Shown here piece after piece: positions 51,857 to 60,262 of a stretch of 64,000 bases of DNA. Position numbers and translations under genes: made by a program. How positions within the stretch are numbered: the first letter of the stretch is position 1; the number at the start of each line of letters is the position of its first letter. The notes beneath the pieces were generated by a model. The model saw only the letters and a program-made list of their open reading frames with translations. It searched no databases and was not told the origin of the DNA. The DNA is taken from contig JAUNER010000003.1 in NCBI GenBank assembly GCA_030525455.1, forward strand, positions 54,943-118,942, in the 5' to 3' direction. The stretch comes from Akkermansia sp. Its GTDB lineage: Bacteria > Verrucomicrobiota > Verrucomicrobiia > Verrucomicrobiales > Akkermansiaceae.

Positions 51857-53656
51857 ATGTCCATCGAACTTACACGTAATTTTTCTATCATCGCCCACAT
51901 CGACCACGGGAAGACAACACTTTCTGACCGATTGCTGGAAAAAACAAACACAGTTGCCAACCGCGATATGCAGGACCAGCTGCTGGATGCGATGGATTTG
52001 GAACGCGAAAAGGGGATTACTATTAAGTCTCACCCTGTAACTATTTTTTATCAGGCAAAGGACGGGAAAAATTATAAACTGAACTTGCTAGACACTCCGG
52101 GGCACGTAGACTTTTCTTATGAAGTGTCTCGTTCGTTGGCGGCTTGTGAAGGTGCTTTATTGATTGTAGATGCTGCTCAGGGGGTTGAAGCCCAGACACT
52201 TGCTAATATGCATTTGGCAATGGACCAGGATTTGGCAATTATACCTGTAATCAATAAAATCGACTTGCCCAGTGCGAATTTGCCGAATGTATTTCGTCAG
52301 TTAGAGGATATTGTGTGCATTCCGCATGAAGAAGCAATTCACGCTTCTGCAAAAATGGGCATTGGCATTGATGAGATTTTGGAAGCAATCGTAGAGAGAG
52401 TGCCTGCTCCGAAAACGGAGGAGGACGGATTGCTTCGTGCTCTCGTGTTTGACTCAGTGTATGATGCTTATAGAGGTGTTGTTTCATACGTTCGCTTGGT
52501 TTCCGGTAGTGTGCGTCGTGGTATGAAGGTGAAGCTTTTTGCCACAGATGAGGTGTATGAAGTAAAGGAAGTTGGTATTTTTACCCCGAAAATGACAAAG
52601 GTTGAATCACTTGAGGCAGGTGACGTGGGGTATATTATTGCCAATATGAAGTCCGCTGCAGATGTGAAGATTGGCGATACATATACGGATTACACAAAAC
52701 CTTGTGCAGAACCATTACCCGGGTTTAAGGAAATTCGTCCGATGGTATTTTCCGGTATTTATCCGGTAGATACTTCAGATTTTGAGGCATTAAAAGCTGC
52801 CATGGCAAAGCTTCAGATTAATGATGCCGCTTTTTCATACCAGGCAGAATCATCCGTTGCTTTAGGATTCGGCTTCCGATGTGGTTTCTTGGGGCTTTTA
52901 CACATGGAAATCATTCAGGAACGCTTACGTCGTGAATTCAATATGGATATTATTTCTACATATCCCTCTGTGATTTACGAAGTGACAAAGACAAATGGCG
53001 AAGAATTACTGGTAGATAATCCTAGTTTGCTCCCTGAACCGCAGGAAATTCAAGAAATTCGAGAACCTATCGTCAAGGTGTTTATTATGATTCCCGGTGA
53101 ATACATCGGTGACATCATGCAACTGGTTATGGAAAAACGCGGTAGCGTGGATCATACAGAAACAATTGACGATACTCGCGTGATGCTAACTTGCATTGTG
53201 CCTTTGGCAGAAATTCTTGTGGACTTTAACGACAAGTTGAAATCCATGACTCGTGGCTATGGTTCTATGGATTACGAATATGCCGGCTACCAAGCGGCTA
53301 AGCTGATAAAGATGGATATGCTTATTGCCGGTGAGCCTGTGGATGCTTTCTCGATGATTGTGCATCAGGAAAAAGCCGCATCTCGAGGTCGTGAGTTGGC
53401 TGAAAGATTGAAGAATGTAATTCCTCGCCAGCTCTTTACTGTAGCTATTCAAGCATGTATTGGCGGTAAAATCATCGCTCGAGAAAGTATTTCGCCTATG
53501 CGTAAAGACGTGACGGCAAAATGTTACGGTGGCGACGTTACACGTAAGCGTAAATTGCTGGAAAAGCAAAAGGAAGGTAAGAAGCGTATGAAGGCTATCG
53601 GGAAAATTAACATCCCGCAGGAAGCCTTTATCAAAGTGCTAAAGACAGGTGATTAG
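51857..53656 (+). CDS. lepA: Elongation factor 4 (LepA)
   Basis: Ribosome-associated GTPase that back-translocates stalled or misfolded elongation complexes. 599 residues, the usual length. G1 is AHIDHGKTT (residues 13-21), then DLEREKGITIKSHP, G3 DTPGHVDF, G4 NKIDLP, followed by EF-G-like domains II, III and V. The LepA-specific C-terminal domain ends RESISPMRKDVTAKCYGGDVTRKRKLLEKQKEGKKRMKAIGKINIPQEAFI. It is separated by 37 bp from the thioredoxin-like lipoprotein gene. Confidence 0.97.
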   Translation: MSIELTRNFSIIAHIDHGKTTLSDRLLEKTNTVANRDMQDQLLDAMDLEREKGITIKSHPVTIFYQAKDGKNYKLNLLDTPGHVDFSYEVSRSLAACEGALLIVDAAQGVEAQTLANMHLAMDQDLAIIPVINKIDLPSANLPNVFRQLEDIVCIPHEEAIHASAKMGIGIDEILEAIVERVPAPKTEEDGLLRALVFDSVYDAYRGVVSYVRLVSGSVRRGMKVKLFATDEVYEVKEVGIFTPKMTKVESLEAGDVGYIIANMKSAADVKIGDTYTDYTKPCAEPLPGFKEIRPMVFSGIYPVDTSDFEALKAAMAKLQINDAAFSYQAESSVALGFGFRCGFLGLLHMEIIQERLRREFNMDIISTYPSVIYEVTKTNGEELLVDNPSLLPEPQEIQEIREPIVKVFIMIPGEYIGDIMQLVMEKRGSVDHTETIDDTRVMLTCIVPLAEILVDFNDKLKSMTRGYGSMDYEYAGYQAAKLIKMDMLIAGEPVDAFSMIVHQEKAASRGRELAERLKNVIPRQLFTVAIQACIGGKIIARESISPMRKDVTAKCYGGDVTRKRKLLEKQKEGKKRMKAIGKINIPQEAFIKVLKTGD

Positions 53657-53693
53657 TCATTGATTTTAGCAATTTAATTGACTTATTTTAATT

Positions 53694-54638
53694 ATGAACA
53701 AGCCCGGTATTATTGCACTTTCCCCTATTTTGGTGGGTTTATCGGCTTGTTCATGGATGATGGAGCATACTGAGGAAGAAATAAAAGTCGCCCCCCAAAG
53801 TGGAGTCTCCGGGGCTCAGGTCGGGGGGATGCCTACAGGGTTATTAGGCGAAGGCAATGAGAATCAAGCCAAGCAGCTTATAGCGACAACGCAGGAAGAA
53901 ATGATGAAAATAGACAGCGGTGCTGTTTATTTCACAGATGCTCATAATCCTGATGCTTATATCCCCGGATTGGACGAAGCATTTGAACAAAAAAAATTAA
54001 CACAACGATGGTATCATAGCTATGAGCAAGCCCTCAGAGAGGCTCGTCGCGAGGGGAAGGCCATTATGATTTGGTTTCATCATTCTGTAGGGAGTCCTCC
54101 TAGCAAGAAATTAGGAGATGAGTTGTTTTACACAAAATCTTTTGAAACCTGGGCAAAGGATAATATCATTCGCGTTTGTTACGACCAAGCTGAAACTTTT
54201 GAAAATGAACGCAACGCACAGAAGCGTCGTCGGATGAGAGATTATGTTCAAAAGGCTCCGGCTAAGTTTGGTGTACGAGGTTCTCCCGTTGTGCTTATTT
54301 ATTCCCCTGATGGAACGAAAGTGGACACCATCCGTGGATTTTATTCGGGGCAAACACAGCATTACTTTGACCAAATAAAAAATTCTACGAATTTGGCCAC
54401 TGAACGCTATGAGGAATTTAAGGAAAAGATGAAATCTCGTGGCTATCGTTCGTGGATGGGGACTAATGGTAAAGAAACGTTTGCTAAACTCTCTCGCTAT
54501 GCCGAAAAAGATGGTACGGTCTGGCTCAGAGAGCTGGATGGGCACATCTTTCGTACTAAGTTTACAAGTTTGAGCCCTAATGACCAACAGTGGATTTTAG
54601 ACCAAAAAGCCGTTCATGATGCTAACAAAAAGCGATAA
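53694..54638 (+). CDS. Lipoprotein with Cys-less thioredoxin-like domain and SHD1-like C-terminus
   Basis: 314 residues. The signal peptide ends in the lipobox LSAC (Cys19), so it is a membrane-anchored periplasmic or outer-membrane lipoprotein. Residues about 105-230 resemble the thioredoxin_7/DUF255 fold: the helix YEQALREARREGKAIMIWFHHS, then GSPPSKKLGDELF, a cis-Pro segment VRGSPVVLIYSPDG (Pro198) and RGFYSGQTQHYFDQI. The redox CxxC position is SPPS (134-137), so it cannot act as a disulfide oxidoreductase. Residues about 252-305 (RSWMGTNGKETFAKLSRYAEKDGTVWLRELDGHIFRTKFTSLSPNDQQWI) match the SLA1 homology domain 1 pattern common in the PVC group. A binding or chaperone role is possible. 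Confidence 0.75.
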   Translation: MNKPGIIALSPILVGLSACSWMMEHTEEEIKVAPQSGVSGAQVGGMPTGLLGEGNENQAKQLIATTQEEMMKIDSGAVYFTDAHNPDAYIPGLDEAFEQKKLTQRWYHSYEQALREARREGKAIMIWFHHSVGSPPSKKLGDELFYTKSFETWAKDNIIRVCYDQAETFENERNAQKRRRMRDYVQKAPAKFGVRGSPVVLIYSPDGTKVDTIRGFYSGQTQHYFDQIKNSTNLATERYEEFKEKMKSRGYRSWMGTNGKETFAKLSRYAEKDGTVWLRELDGHIFRTKFTSLSPNDQQWILDQKAVHDANKKR

Positions 54639-54710
54639 GAGTGGTCTGATTTTTATGATTTGAAGAAATCCAGGTAGTTAGGATGAGTGAGATTATGCCT
54701 GGCATATCCC

Positions 54711-54739
54711 TTGACCCGTGGGGGGAGATGTATTGTAAT
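54711..54739 (+). promoter_or_regulatory. cysS promoter, near-leaderless
   Basis: -35 TTGACC (54711-54716), 17-nt spacer, -10 TGTAAT (54734-54739), 10 nt to the ATG at 54750. Confidence 0.6.
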
Positions 54740-54749
54740 TAGATTTACT

Positions 54750-56168
54750 ATGTTACACCTATTTGATACACGAACAAGAAAGGCTCAGGAAGTTTCTGCG
54801 ATGGATGGGAAAAAGCTGCGCTTTTATTGTTGTGGTCCCACGGTGTATGGTCCTGCACACATCGGTAACTTCCGCACCTTTGTATTACAAGACGTTTTTC
54901 GACGTGTAGTAGAGCTTGGTGGGGTAAAGACAACTCATGTGCGGAATTTGACGGACGTAGATGATAAGACGATTCGTGATTCGCAGAAGAATGGGGTGTC
55001 ATTGGCAGAATTTACAGCCGGATGGACGGCAAAGTTTCATAATGATTGCGAGGCATTGAACTGTTTATCTCCGCATATTGAGCCATCCGCGGTGGCACAT
55101 ATACCGGAGCAGATTGCCATGGTGCAGGCCTTAGTAGAAAAGGGGCATGCCTATACTTCTGATGACGGTTCTGTTTATTTTCGCATTTCATCATTTGCTG
55201 ATTACGGGAAGTTATCTCATTTAGATGAGCGTGAGCTTGATTTGGGAAAAACGGCTAATGCTCGTTCAAATGCTGATGAGTACGAAAAGGATTCGGTCGC
55301 AGACTTTGTGCTATGGAAGGGGCGTCGTGCTGAAGATGGACCAAATTTTTGGCAATCACCATGGGGTGAGGGACGACCGGGATGGCATTTGGAATGCTCT
55401 GCGATGATTAATAAGTATTTTGGATCAGACTTTGATTTACATTCAGGAGGTGTAGACCTTGTATTCCCCCATCATGAGAACGAAGTGGCTCAATCTCGCT
55501 GTGCGTGTGGTGGGGATTTTGCCCGCTTGTGGTTTCACATTACGCATTTGTTGGTAGATGGTGGGAAGATGTCTAAGTCTCTGGGGAATATGTATACTCT
55601 GGAGGATTTGGAAAAGCTAGGCTACAAAGCCGGGGAAGTGCGATATGTGTTAGCCGGTGGGTATTATCGTCGACCTCTTAATTTTACTCTTTCATCGTTG
55701 AGTGATGCACGTTCTGCTCTTGCTCGCATGGCACGCTTCGATAATCAGTTAAAGAAGGCAGCGGGGCAGGATAAATTGCCGAGCTATAAGCATTTATGCA
55801 ATAAGCAACCGGAGTTGGGTGTTTTTGCCACGGCATGGGCTAGTTTAAATGATGATTTAAATACGCCGGAAGCTTTAGGGCATGTGTTTAGTGCTATGAA
55901 AGCTACAAATGTAGCAGAGCTTTCGGCTGCAGAAGCACAGGCTTGTCGTGAAGCTTATCATTTTATTTTATCGGCTTTTGGTATTGTTTTACCGGAGGAA
56001 GAAGCCCAAGAAGAAGCCCCTGCAGAGGTGAAAGTTCTTGCAGAGCAACGTTGGCAGGCTAAGCAGGAAAAAAACTGGGCTGAATCTGACCGCTTGCGTG
56101 GTGAAATTACCGCCCTAGGCTGGATGGTAAAAGATCGCAAAGATGGGTATGATTTAGTGAAAAATTAA
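54750..56168 (+). CDS. cysS: Cysteinyl-tRNA synthetase
   Basis: Class I synthetase, 472 residues from the ATG at 54750 (MLHLFDTRTRKAQEV). It has the Zn-binding CCGPTVYGPAHIGN with the HIGH-like PAHIGN, HLECSAMINKYFGSDFDLHSGGVDLVFPHHENEVAQSRC (the CysRS-specific Zn and Cys site) and KMSKS in DGGKMSKSLGN. The DALR-type C-terminal helical domain ends with ESDRLRGEITALGWMVKDRKDGYDL. An in-frame start at 54687 would lie upstream of the promoter. A bidirectional terminator follows at 56194-56234. Confidence 0.96.
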   Translation: MLHLFDTRTRKAQEVSAMDGKKLRFYCCGPTVYGPAHIGNFRTFVLQDVFRRVVELGGVKTTHVRNLTDVDDKTIRDSQKNGVSLAEFTAGWTAKFHNDCEALNCLSPHIEPSAVAHIPEQIAMVQALVEKGHAYTSDDGSVYFRISSFADYGKLSHLDERELDLGKTANARSNADEYEKDSVADFVLWKGRRAEDGPNFWQSPWGEGRPGWHLECSAMINKYFGSDFDLHSGGVDLVFPHHENEVAQSRCACGGDFARLWFHITHLLVDGGKMSKSLGNMYTLEDLEKLGYKAGEVRYVLAGGYYRRPLNFTLSSLSDARSALARMARFDNQLKKAAGQDKLPSYKHLCNKQPELGVFATAWASLNDDLNTPEALGHVFSAMKATNVAELSAAEAQACREAYHFILSAFGIVLPEEEAQEEAPAEVKVLAEQRWQAKQEKNWAESDRLRGEITALGWMVKDRKDGYDLVKN

Positions 56169-56193
56169 GTCTTTTTGACTGGAATAGTTCAAG

Positions 56194-56234
56194 AAAAACC
56201 CCACTAAGGAATTAAATCTCTTAGTGGGGTTTTT
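56194..56234. terminator. Bidirectional terminator between cysS and the feo operon
   Basis: A 15-bp perfect stem (56194-56208 with 56220-56234, core ACCCCACTAAG/CTTAGTGGGGT) with an 11-nt loop, flanked by A5 and T5. It serves cysS (+) and the convergent feo operon (-). Confidence 0.9.
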
Positions 56235-56274
56235 GTAATTTGTGTAGTTATGAGAAAGAGGCTATGGTACTCAA

Positions 56275-56466
56275 TTAGTCATTTTTATGACATTGGCATG
56301 AATTGGAGTCTGATGAACAGCAAGACTCTTCGTTCTCGTCATGAGAAGAGTTACAGCCTTTGCAATCAGAGCAGTTACCGCAGCAGTTATTTTTTGAAAA
56401 TAATGTGCGATAGGCCGCATAAATGACGCCAAGTAGGATGATGCCGCCGATGATGTAGTTTTCCAT
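56275..56466 (-). CDS. FeoB-associated Cys-rich membrane protein
   Basis: 63 residues: one N-terminal membrane helix (YIIGGIILLGVIYAAYRTLF), then a Cys-rich tail with nine Cys (CCGNCSDCKGC, SCC, CQCH) and acidic linkers. This is the layout of the small FeoB-associated Cys-rich proteins that often end feo operons and may bind Fe2+ or an Fe-S cluster to modulate FeoB. It starts 27 bp after the feoB stop on the same strand and is followed by the shared terminator. Confidence 0.85.
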   Translation of the reverse strand: MENYIIGGIILLGVIYAAYRTLFSKNNCCGNCSDCKGCNSSHDENEESCCSSDSNSCQCHKND

Positions 56467-56493
56467 ATAAGTTGTAGTGGTGTGGTTTATGGG

Positions 56494-59400
56494 TTATTTT
56501 TTCGGTGAGTATGGTTTACGAATGAGGGCGTAGATAACGAGCAAGATACCTGCTAGAGCAATGATTTGCTCGTAACCCAAAACGCCTGATGTGAAATAGG
56601 TGCCGAGTTGATAGAAGATAAAAGCGAGAAGATATGCCCAGCCACAGAGCCATAGGATGGCCAGCCAAGTCCATTTAGCACTATTCATTTCACGACGAAT
56701 AGCACCGATGGCGGCAAAACATGGAGCACAAAGAAGGTTAAAGATAAGGAAGGAATAGGCGGTAATAGGGTTGGCTCCGAGGGCTTTTGCTGCTCGTAGA
56801 ATGCCGGCGGCAGATTCTTCTTCAGAAACTTCTTCTTCTGTTTCCTTGCTTGTGGTGATTGCTTCGGCTTGTGTTTCAGAAGCAGGTGCTTCTGTGTTTG
56901 TTTCGGGTTTGGTATTTGTTATTAGTTTAGTGCCGAAAGTATCTACCAAGGTGACAGAAATTAAACTTAATGCATTTGCTTCTGCATAGAAGTTGTGCTC
57001 TGGTTCTGTTGAGACTTCATCCTCTGCAGAATCGTTTGTCGCATATAGCATACTCATAGTAGCCACGACTTCTTCTTTAGCGATAAGACCTGTAATGGCA
57101 GCCACGGTGGGCTTCCAGTCGCGCTGACCTGTGGCATCTGTTTCAGCCCAGCCGAGAGGAGCGAACACAGGAGCAATGGTGTTACCAATATCAGCAAGAA
57201 TGCTGTTATTGATAGCTGGAATAGTCTCTTCCTGATTGTCGGTAGATGGAGCGTCTTCCAGATAGCTCATGTGCCAGTCGTGTGATTTGAGGAACCAAAT
57301 AATGGCACATGCAAAGAAGATAACAGTACCGGCTTTTTGCACAAAGGCTTTACAGCGGTTAATTGAATGCTGTGTGATATTGCTGATGAGGGGGGCGTGA
57401 TAAGCTGGGAGTTCCATGACAAATGGAGCTGTTGGTCCAGAAAACCAGCGAGTTTTTTTCAGGATAATCCCAGAGAGAATAATGGAAATGAGCCCCATGA
57501 AATAAGCACTAGTGGTTATTAACCCGGTATCGTCGGGGAAAAAGGCAAATGCCAGCACTGCTATAATCGGTACTTTGGCACCACAGGGCATATTTGTGGT
57601 AAGCATGATGGTCATGCGACGGTCTTTTTCATTCTCAATGGTACGGGTCGCCATCACTCCCGGTATGCCGCACCCCATAGATACCAGCATGGGAATAAAT
57701 GATTTGCCGGATAAACCAAACTTGCGGAAAATTCGGTCCATGACAAATGCGACTCGTGCCATGTAGCCACAGTCTTCCAGTAATGCCATGCACAGGAAGA
57801 GTACGGCCATTTGTGGTAGGAAGCCAAGTACTGCACCCACGCCGCTTACAACGGCATTTTGGACGAAATTAAGGATTTTATCATCGCAGTTTAGTTCTAG
57901 AGTACCCAACATACCGATGCCGAAACAAATAACGGAAATAATGAGGTACTGAAGCCAGAATGTAAGAACTCCTGTACGGCCTTTAAGGGAAAGAATGTTT
58001 TTGAGATTGCTTGTGGCTAGTGGGTTTGATGAGGGTTCGGGACCGTGGTCGTTGTGATTTTTTTGCCCCGGTTTGAAGCAACATACGCCTAAAAGGACGG
58101 CATTTGCGACACCTAGTGCCATCATGAGAGGCGTATAGATAGTGCTGAGAACGGATAGAAAGAAGGAGGTAAGCCCTTCAATACAGCTATCATAGAAAGA
58201 CATTATGTGGTCGATGCCGGTGATGATAGCAGATTCTGATGAGGCCTCTTCTAGGGCTTCGCTAGCAGTTGTGGGCGCATCGGCTATTGTAGCAGATGAG
58301 GTGGTGGACGTAGTCTCTGATGGTAATGTAGCTAGAGCTTCCATGCTTACAGTCGGGACGTCATCTTCTGCCGGAGCTTCAACATTTGGCATAATAATAA
58401 ATGCCAAAATGAAGGGTAAAAGCGGCAGATACATCCATGAGCCTTTCATGTTTAGGTCGTGTAATCGACGTAACATGAGCGGAAAAAGGAGAATCAGAGA
58501 GGCAAATGTTGCCATGATGGAAACTAGGCCTATTCCAACCCCGGATGTGCCTAGAAACCCATTTACCCATGGTCCGATGTATTCGCCAAAGAGAACGTCA
58601 TTTGCCCATGCTGTGCCCCAGTCACCTACTGTGTTGATAGAAATGTAATAGACCGCCCACATGACCATAAAGAAAATGGGGAGAGCCAGTATGCGGTGGG
58701 TGACGATACGGTCAATTTTGTCACTAGTGGATAAGCCTAGGTTTTGTTTTGTTTGGCATTGAGCTGTAATTTCTGTGACTAGCTCATAGCGTTCGGAGGT
58801 GATGATACTTTCGCAATCATCGTCAAATTCGGTTTCTATACGAGTGATAATTTCATCGATTTGCTTGATTAATTCAGGTGATAATTGTAGTTCTTGTTGG
58901 ATTTTTTCATCGCGTTCAAAGAGTTTCACCGCATACCAACGTTTGAGGAGGTCAGAGCATGAAATGAATTGTTCGATTTCTGAAAGTGCCGCCTCAACTG
59001 CTGTGTTCCTAAAATGTAGAGGAGCGGCAGGCAGAGCTTCCGGATTTTGTGCCATAGAACTTGCTAATTCTACAAGCTCTTTGGTACCGTGTTTTTTTAG
59101 GGCGGCAATATCTACAACAGGTACGCGTAATAATGCCGCAAGTTGAGTTTTATCTATGGTGATGCCTCTTTTTTCTAATAAGTCTACCATGTTCAGAGCT
59201 ACGATGACAGGTCGACCTAATTCGAGTATTTGCGTGGTGAGGTAAAGGTTTCTTTCTAAATTGGTGGCATCTACTAGGTTGATGATGACAGAGGGGGTAT
59301 CTTTTATTAGATAATCGCGTGTGACTATTTCTTCAAGTGAGTAGGGGGAGAGTGAGTAAATACCTGGTAGGTCCTGTACCTCAATGTTTGTATTTTCACT

Positions 59401-59535
59401 TAGTTGCCCCCCCTTTCGCTCAACGGTAACACCGGGCCAGTTGCCTACATATTGATTGGCTCCTGTTAGAGCATTGAATAGTGTCGTTTTTCCGCTATTG
59501 GGATTACCTGCTAGGGCAATAGTTGCTTTTCTCAT
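56494..59535 (-). CDS. feoB: Ferrous iron transporter FeoB with large insertion
   Basis: Fe2+ uptake protein of the inner membrane. 1013 residues, about 240 more than usual. Cytoplasmic G-domain: G1 GNPNSGKT (10-17), G3 DLPG (55-58), G4 NMVD (115-118). The membrane Gate region is recognisable from GAVLGFLPQMAVLFLCMALLEDCGYMARVAFVMDR (568-601), SMGCGIPGVMATRT (619-632), and the second gate NPITAYSFLIFNLLCAPCFAAIG near the C-terminus. Between the first helix (283-300) and residue 565 lies an insertion. It contains LRRLHDLNMKGSWMYLPLL (355-373), a Ser/Thr/Glu linker (385-435) and LKGRTGVLTFWLQYLI (517-532). These look like the two halves of a DUF805 domain in swapped order. A second acidic insertion precedes the last gate. 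It is preceded by two feoA genes. Confidence 0.92.
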   Translation of the reverse strand: MRKATIALAGNPNSGKTTLFNALTGANQYVGNWPGVTVERKGGQLSENTNIEVQDLPGIYSLSPYSLEEIVTRDYLIKDTPSVIINLVDATNLERNLYLTTQILELGRPVIVALNMVDLLEKRGITIDKTQLAALLRVPVVDIAALKKHGTKELVELASSMAQNPEALPAAPLHFRNTAVEAALSEIEQFISCSDLLKRWYAVKLFERDEKIQQELQLSPELIKQIDEIITRIETEFDDDCESIITSERYELVTEITAQCQTKQNLGLSTSDKIDRIVTHRILALPIFFMVMWAVYYISINTVGDWGTAWANDVLFGEYIGPWVNGFLGTSGVGIGLVSIMATFASLILLFPLMLRRLHDLNMKGSWMYLPLLPFILAFIIMPNVEAPAEDDVPTVSMEALATLPSETTSTTSSATIADAPTTASEALEEASSESAIITGIDHIMSFYDSCIEGLTSFFLSVLSTIYTPLMMALGVANAVLLGVCCFKPGQKNHNDHGPEPSSNPLATSNLKNILSLKGRTGVLTFWLQYLIISVICFGIGMLGTLELNCDDKILNFVQNAVVSGVGAVLGFLPQMAVLFLCMALLEDCGYMARVAFVMDRIFRKFGLSGKSFIPMLVSMGCGIPGVMATRTIENEKDRRMTIMLTTNMPCGAKVPIIAVLAFAFFPDDTGLITTSAYFMGLISIILSGIILKKTRWFSGPTAPFVMELPAYHAPLISNITQHSINRCKAFVQKAGTVIFFACAIIWFLKSHDWHMSYLEDAPSTDNQEETIPAINNSILADIGNTIAPVFAPLGWAETDATGQRDWKPTVAAITGLIAKEEVVATMSMLYATNDSAEDEVSTEPEHNFYAEANALSLISVTLVDTFGTKLITNTKPETNTEAPASETQAEAITTSKETEEEVSEEESAAGILRAAKALGANPITAYSFLIFNLLCAPCFAAIGAIRREMNSAKWTWLAILWLCGWAYLLAFIFYQLGTYFTSGVLGYEQIIALAGILLVIYALIRKPYSPKK

Positions 59536-59577
59536 GGGAATATGAGTGGTTTGTAGCTAGTTGTGTTTGGATGAGTA

Positions 59578-59808
59578 TTAATCAATAAGAATATTTTCTG
59601 CTTCAGATTTGCGGATAGATAATTCGTAGCCGCGTACTGTCAATTCTATTGGGTCGCCTAAGGGTGCTACTTTGCGAATGATGATTTCTACTCCTTTTGT
59701 TATACCCATGTCCATGATTCGGCGCTTAACAGGACCTGTGCCTAGAAGCTTGGTAACTTTCACGGGTTCTCCAATGGCTGCGTCTCTTAGTGTGCGTTGT
59801 GATTTCAT
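59578..59808 (-). CDS. feoA: FeoA-family protein
   Basis: 76-residue SH3-like protein that works with FeoB in ferrous iron uptake. Family pattern: TLRDAAIGEPVKVTKLLGTGPVKRRIMDMGITKGVEIIIRKVAPLGDPIELTVRGYELSIRKSEAENILI, with the conserved MG(I/F)xxG and GDP(I/V) motifs. It is the second of two feoA genes in the operon, 18 bp after the first and 42 bp before feoB. The other copy is more diverged, so the two may have separate roles. There is no Shine-Dalgarno. Confidence 0.92.
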   Translation of the reverse strand: MKSQRTLRDAAIGEPVKVTKLLGTGPVKRRIMDMGITKGVEIIIRKVAPLGDPIELTVRGYELSIRKSEAENILID

Positions 59809-59826
59809 GGTTTTGCTGGTGATGAA

Positions 59827-60039
59827 TTAGGCAACAAGTATTTTTGTCGCTAATGATTTACAGAGGGCTATTCTGCAACCTCTGATTTTTACTATCAAAC
59901 TGCCGGACAATTCTGATATGATGGATATCTCTGTCCCTGCCACAAAGCCAAGTTCTTCCAAATATCGGCGTATTTCCCTTTCTCCTTGTATTTTCTTTAC
60001 AAGGTGTACTTCTCCGGCGTTGAGAAATGTTAGTGGCAT
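59827..60039 (-). CDS. feoA: FeoA-family protein (first copy)
   Basis: 70 residues: MPLTFLNAGEVHLVKKIQGEREIRRYLEELGFVAGTEISIISELSGSLIVKIRGCRIALCKSLATKILV. This is the FeoA SH3-like fold, with LGFVAGTEISII and the basic IRGCRIAL near the end. It is the promoter-proximal gene of the operon, starting about 20 nt after the predicted transcription start. It is shorter and more diverged than the second copy. Two FeoA-type proteins per FeoB is a known arrangement. Confidence 0.88.
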   Translation of the reverse strand: MPLTFLNAGEVHLVKKIQGEREIRRYLEELGFVAGTEISIISELSGSLIVKIRGCRIALCKSLATKILVA

Positions 60040-60066
60040 ATTGTCTAAATCGGTTGCTTGGAGAAA

Positions 60067-60095
60067 AAGTTAGTTTAACCAAACTTATCTGTCAA
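60067..60095 (-). promoter_or_regulatory. feo operon promoter with overlapping DtxR-like operator
   Basis: On the minus strand, a perfect -35 TTGACA (60090-60095), 17-nt spacer and -10 TAACTT (60067-60072). The 20-bp imperfect palindrome AAGTTTGGTTAAACTAACTT (60067-60086) covers the spacer and -10. Its core TTTGGTTAAACTAACTT matches the DtxR/IdeR consensus TTAGGTTAGCCTAACCT at 13 of 17 positions. Iron-dependent repression is inferred. Confidence 0.6.
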
Positions 60096-60114
60096 TACTA
60101 TTATTTGCTTCGGA

Positions 60115-60134
60115 AAGTTTGTTTTCTCTAACTT
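60115..60134 (+). promoter_or_regulatory. Second copy of the iron-operator-like box
   Basis: AAGTTTGTTTTCTCTAACTT shares 16 of 20 bases with the promoter box (read on opposite strands). Its centre is 48 bp upstream of the first box's centre. It overlaps the perfect 16-bp palindrome CTTATTTATAAATAAG (60132-60147). Confidence 0.45.
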
Positions 60135-60195
60135 ATTTATAAATAAGATATACAAGAGGAAGATTTTTTTGTAATAGAGATTAGAGAAAGTTAGA

Positions 60196-60234
60196 CAAAA
60201 TAAAAAAGCGTGATAAGCCAAAGCTTACCACGCT
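60196..60234 (-). terminator. Terminator of the tri-haem peroxidase gene
   Basis: The stem AGCGTG-A-TAAGC/GCTTA-C-CACGCT (60207-60234, one mismatch, loop CAAA) is followed on the minus strand by TTTTTTATTTT. It insulates the peroxidase gene from the feo promoter. Confidence 0.85.
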
Positions 60235-60262
60235 AGAGAGAGATAGGTAAAATGGAGAAATA

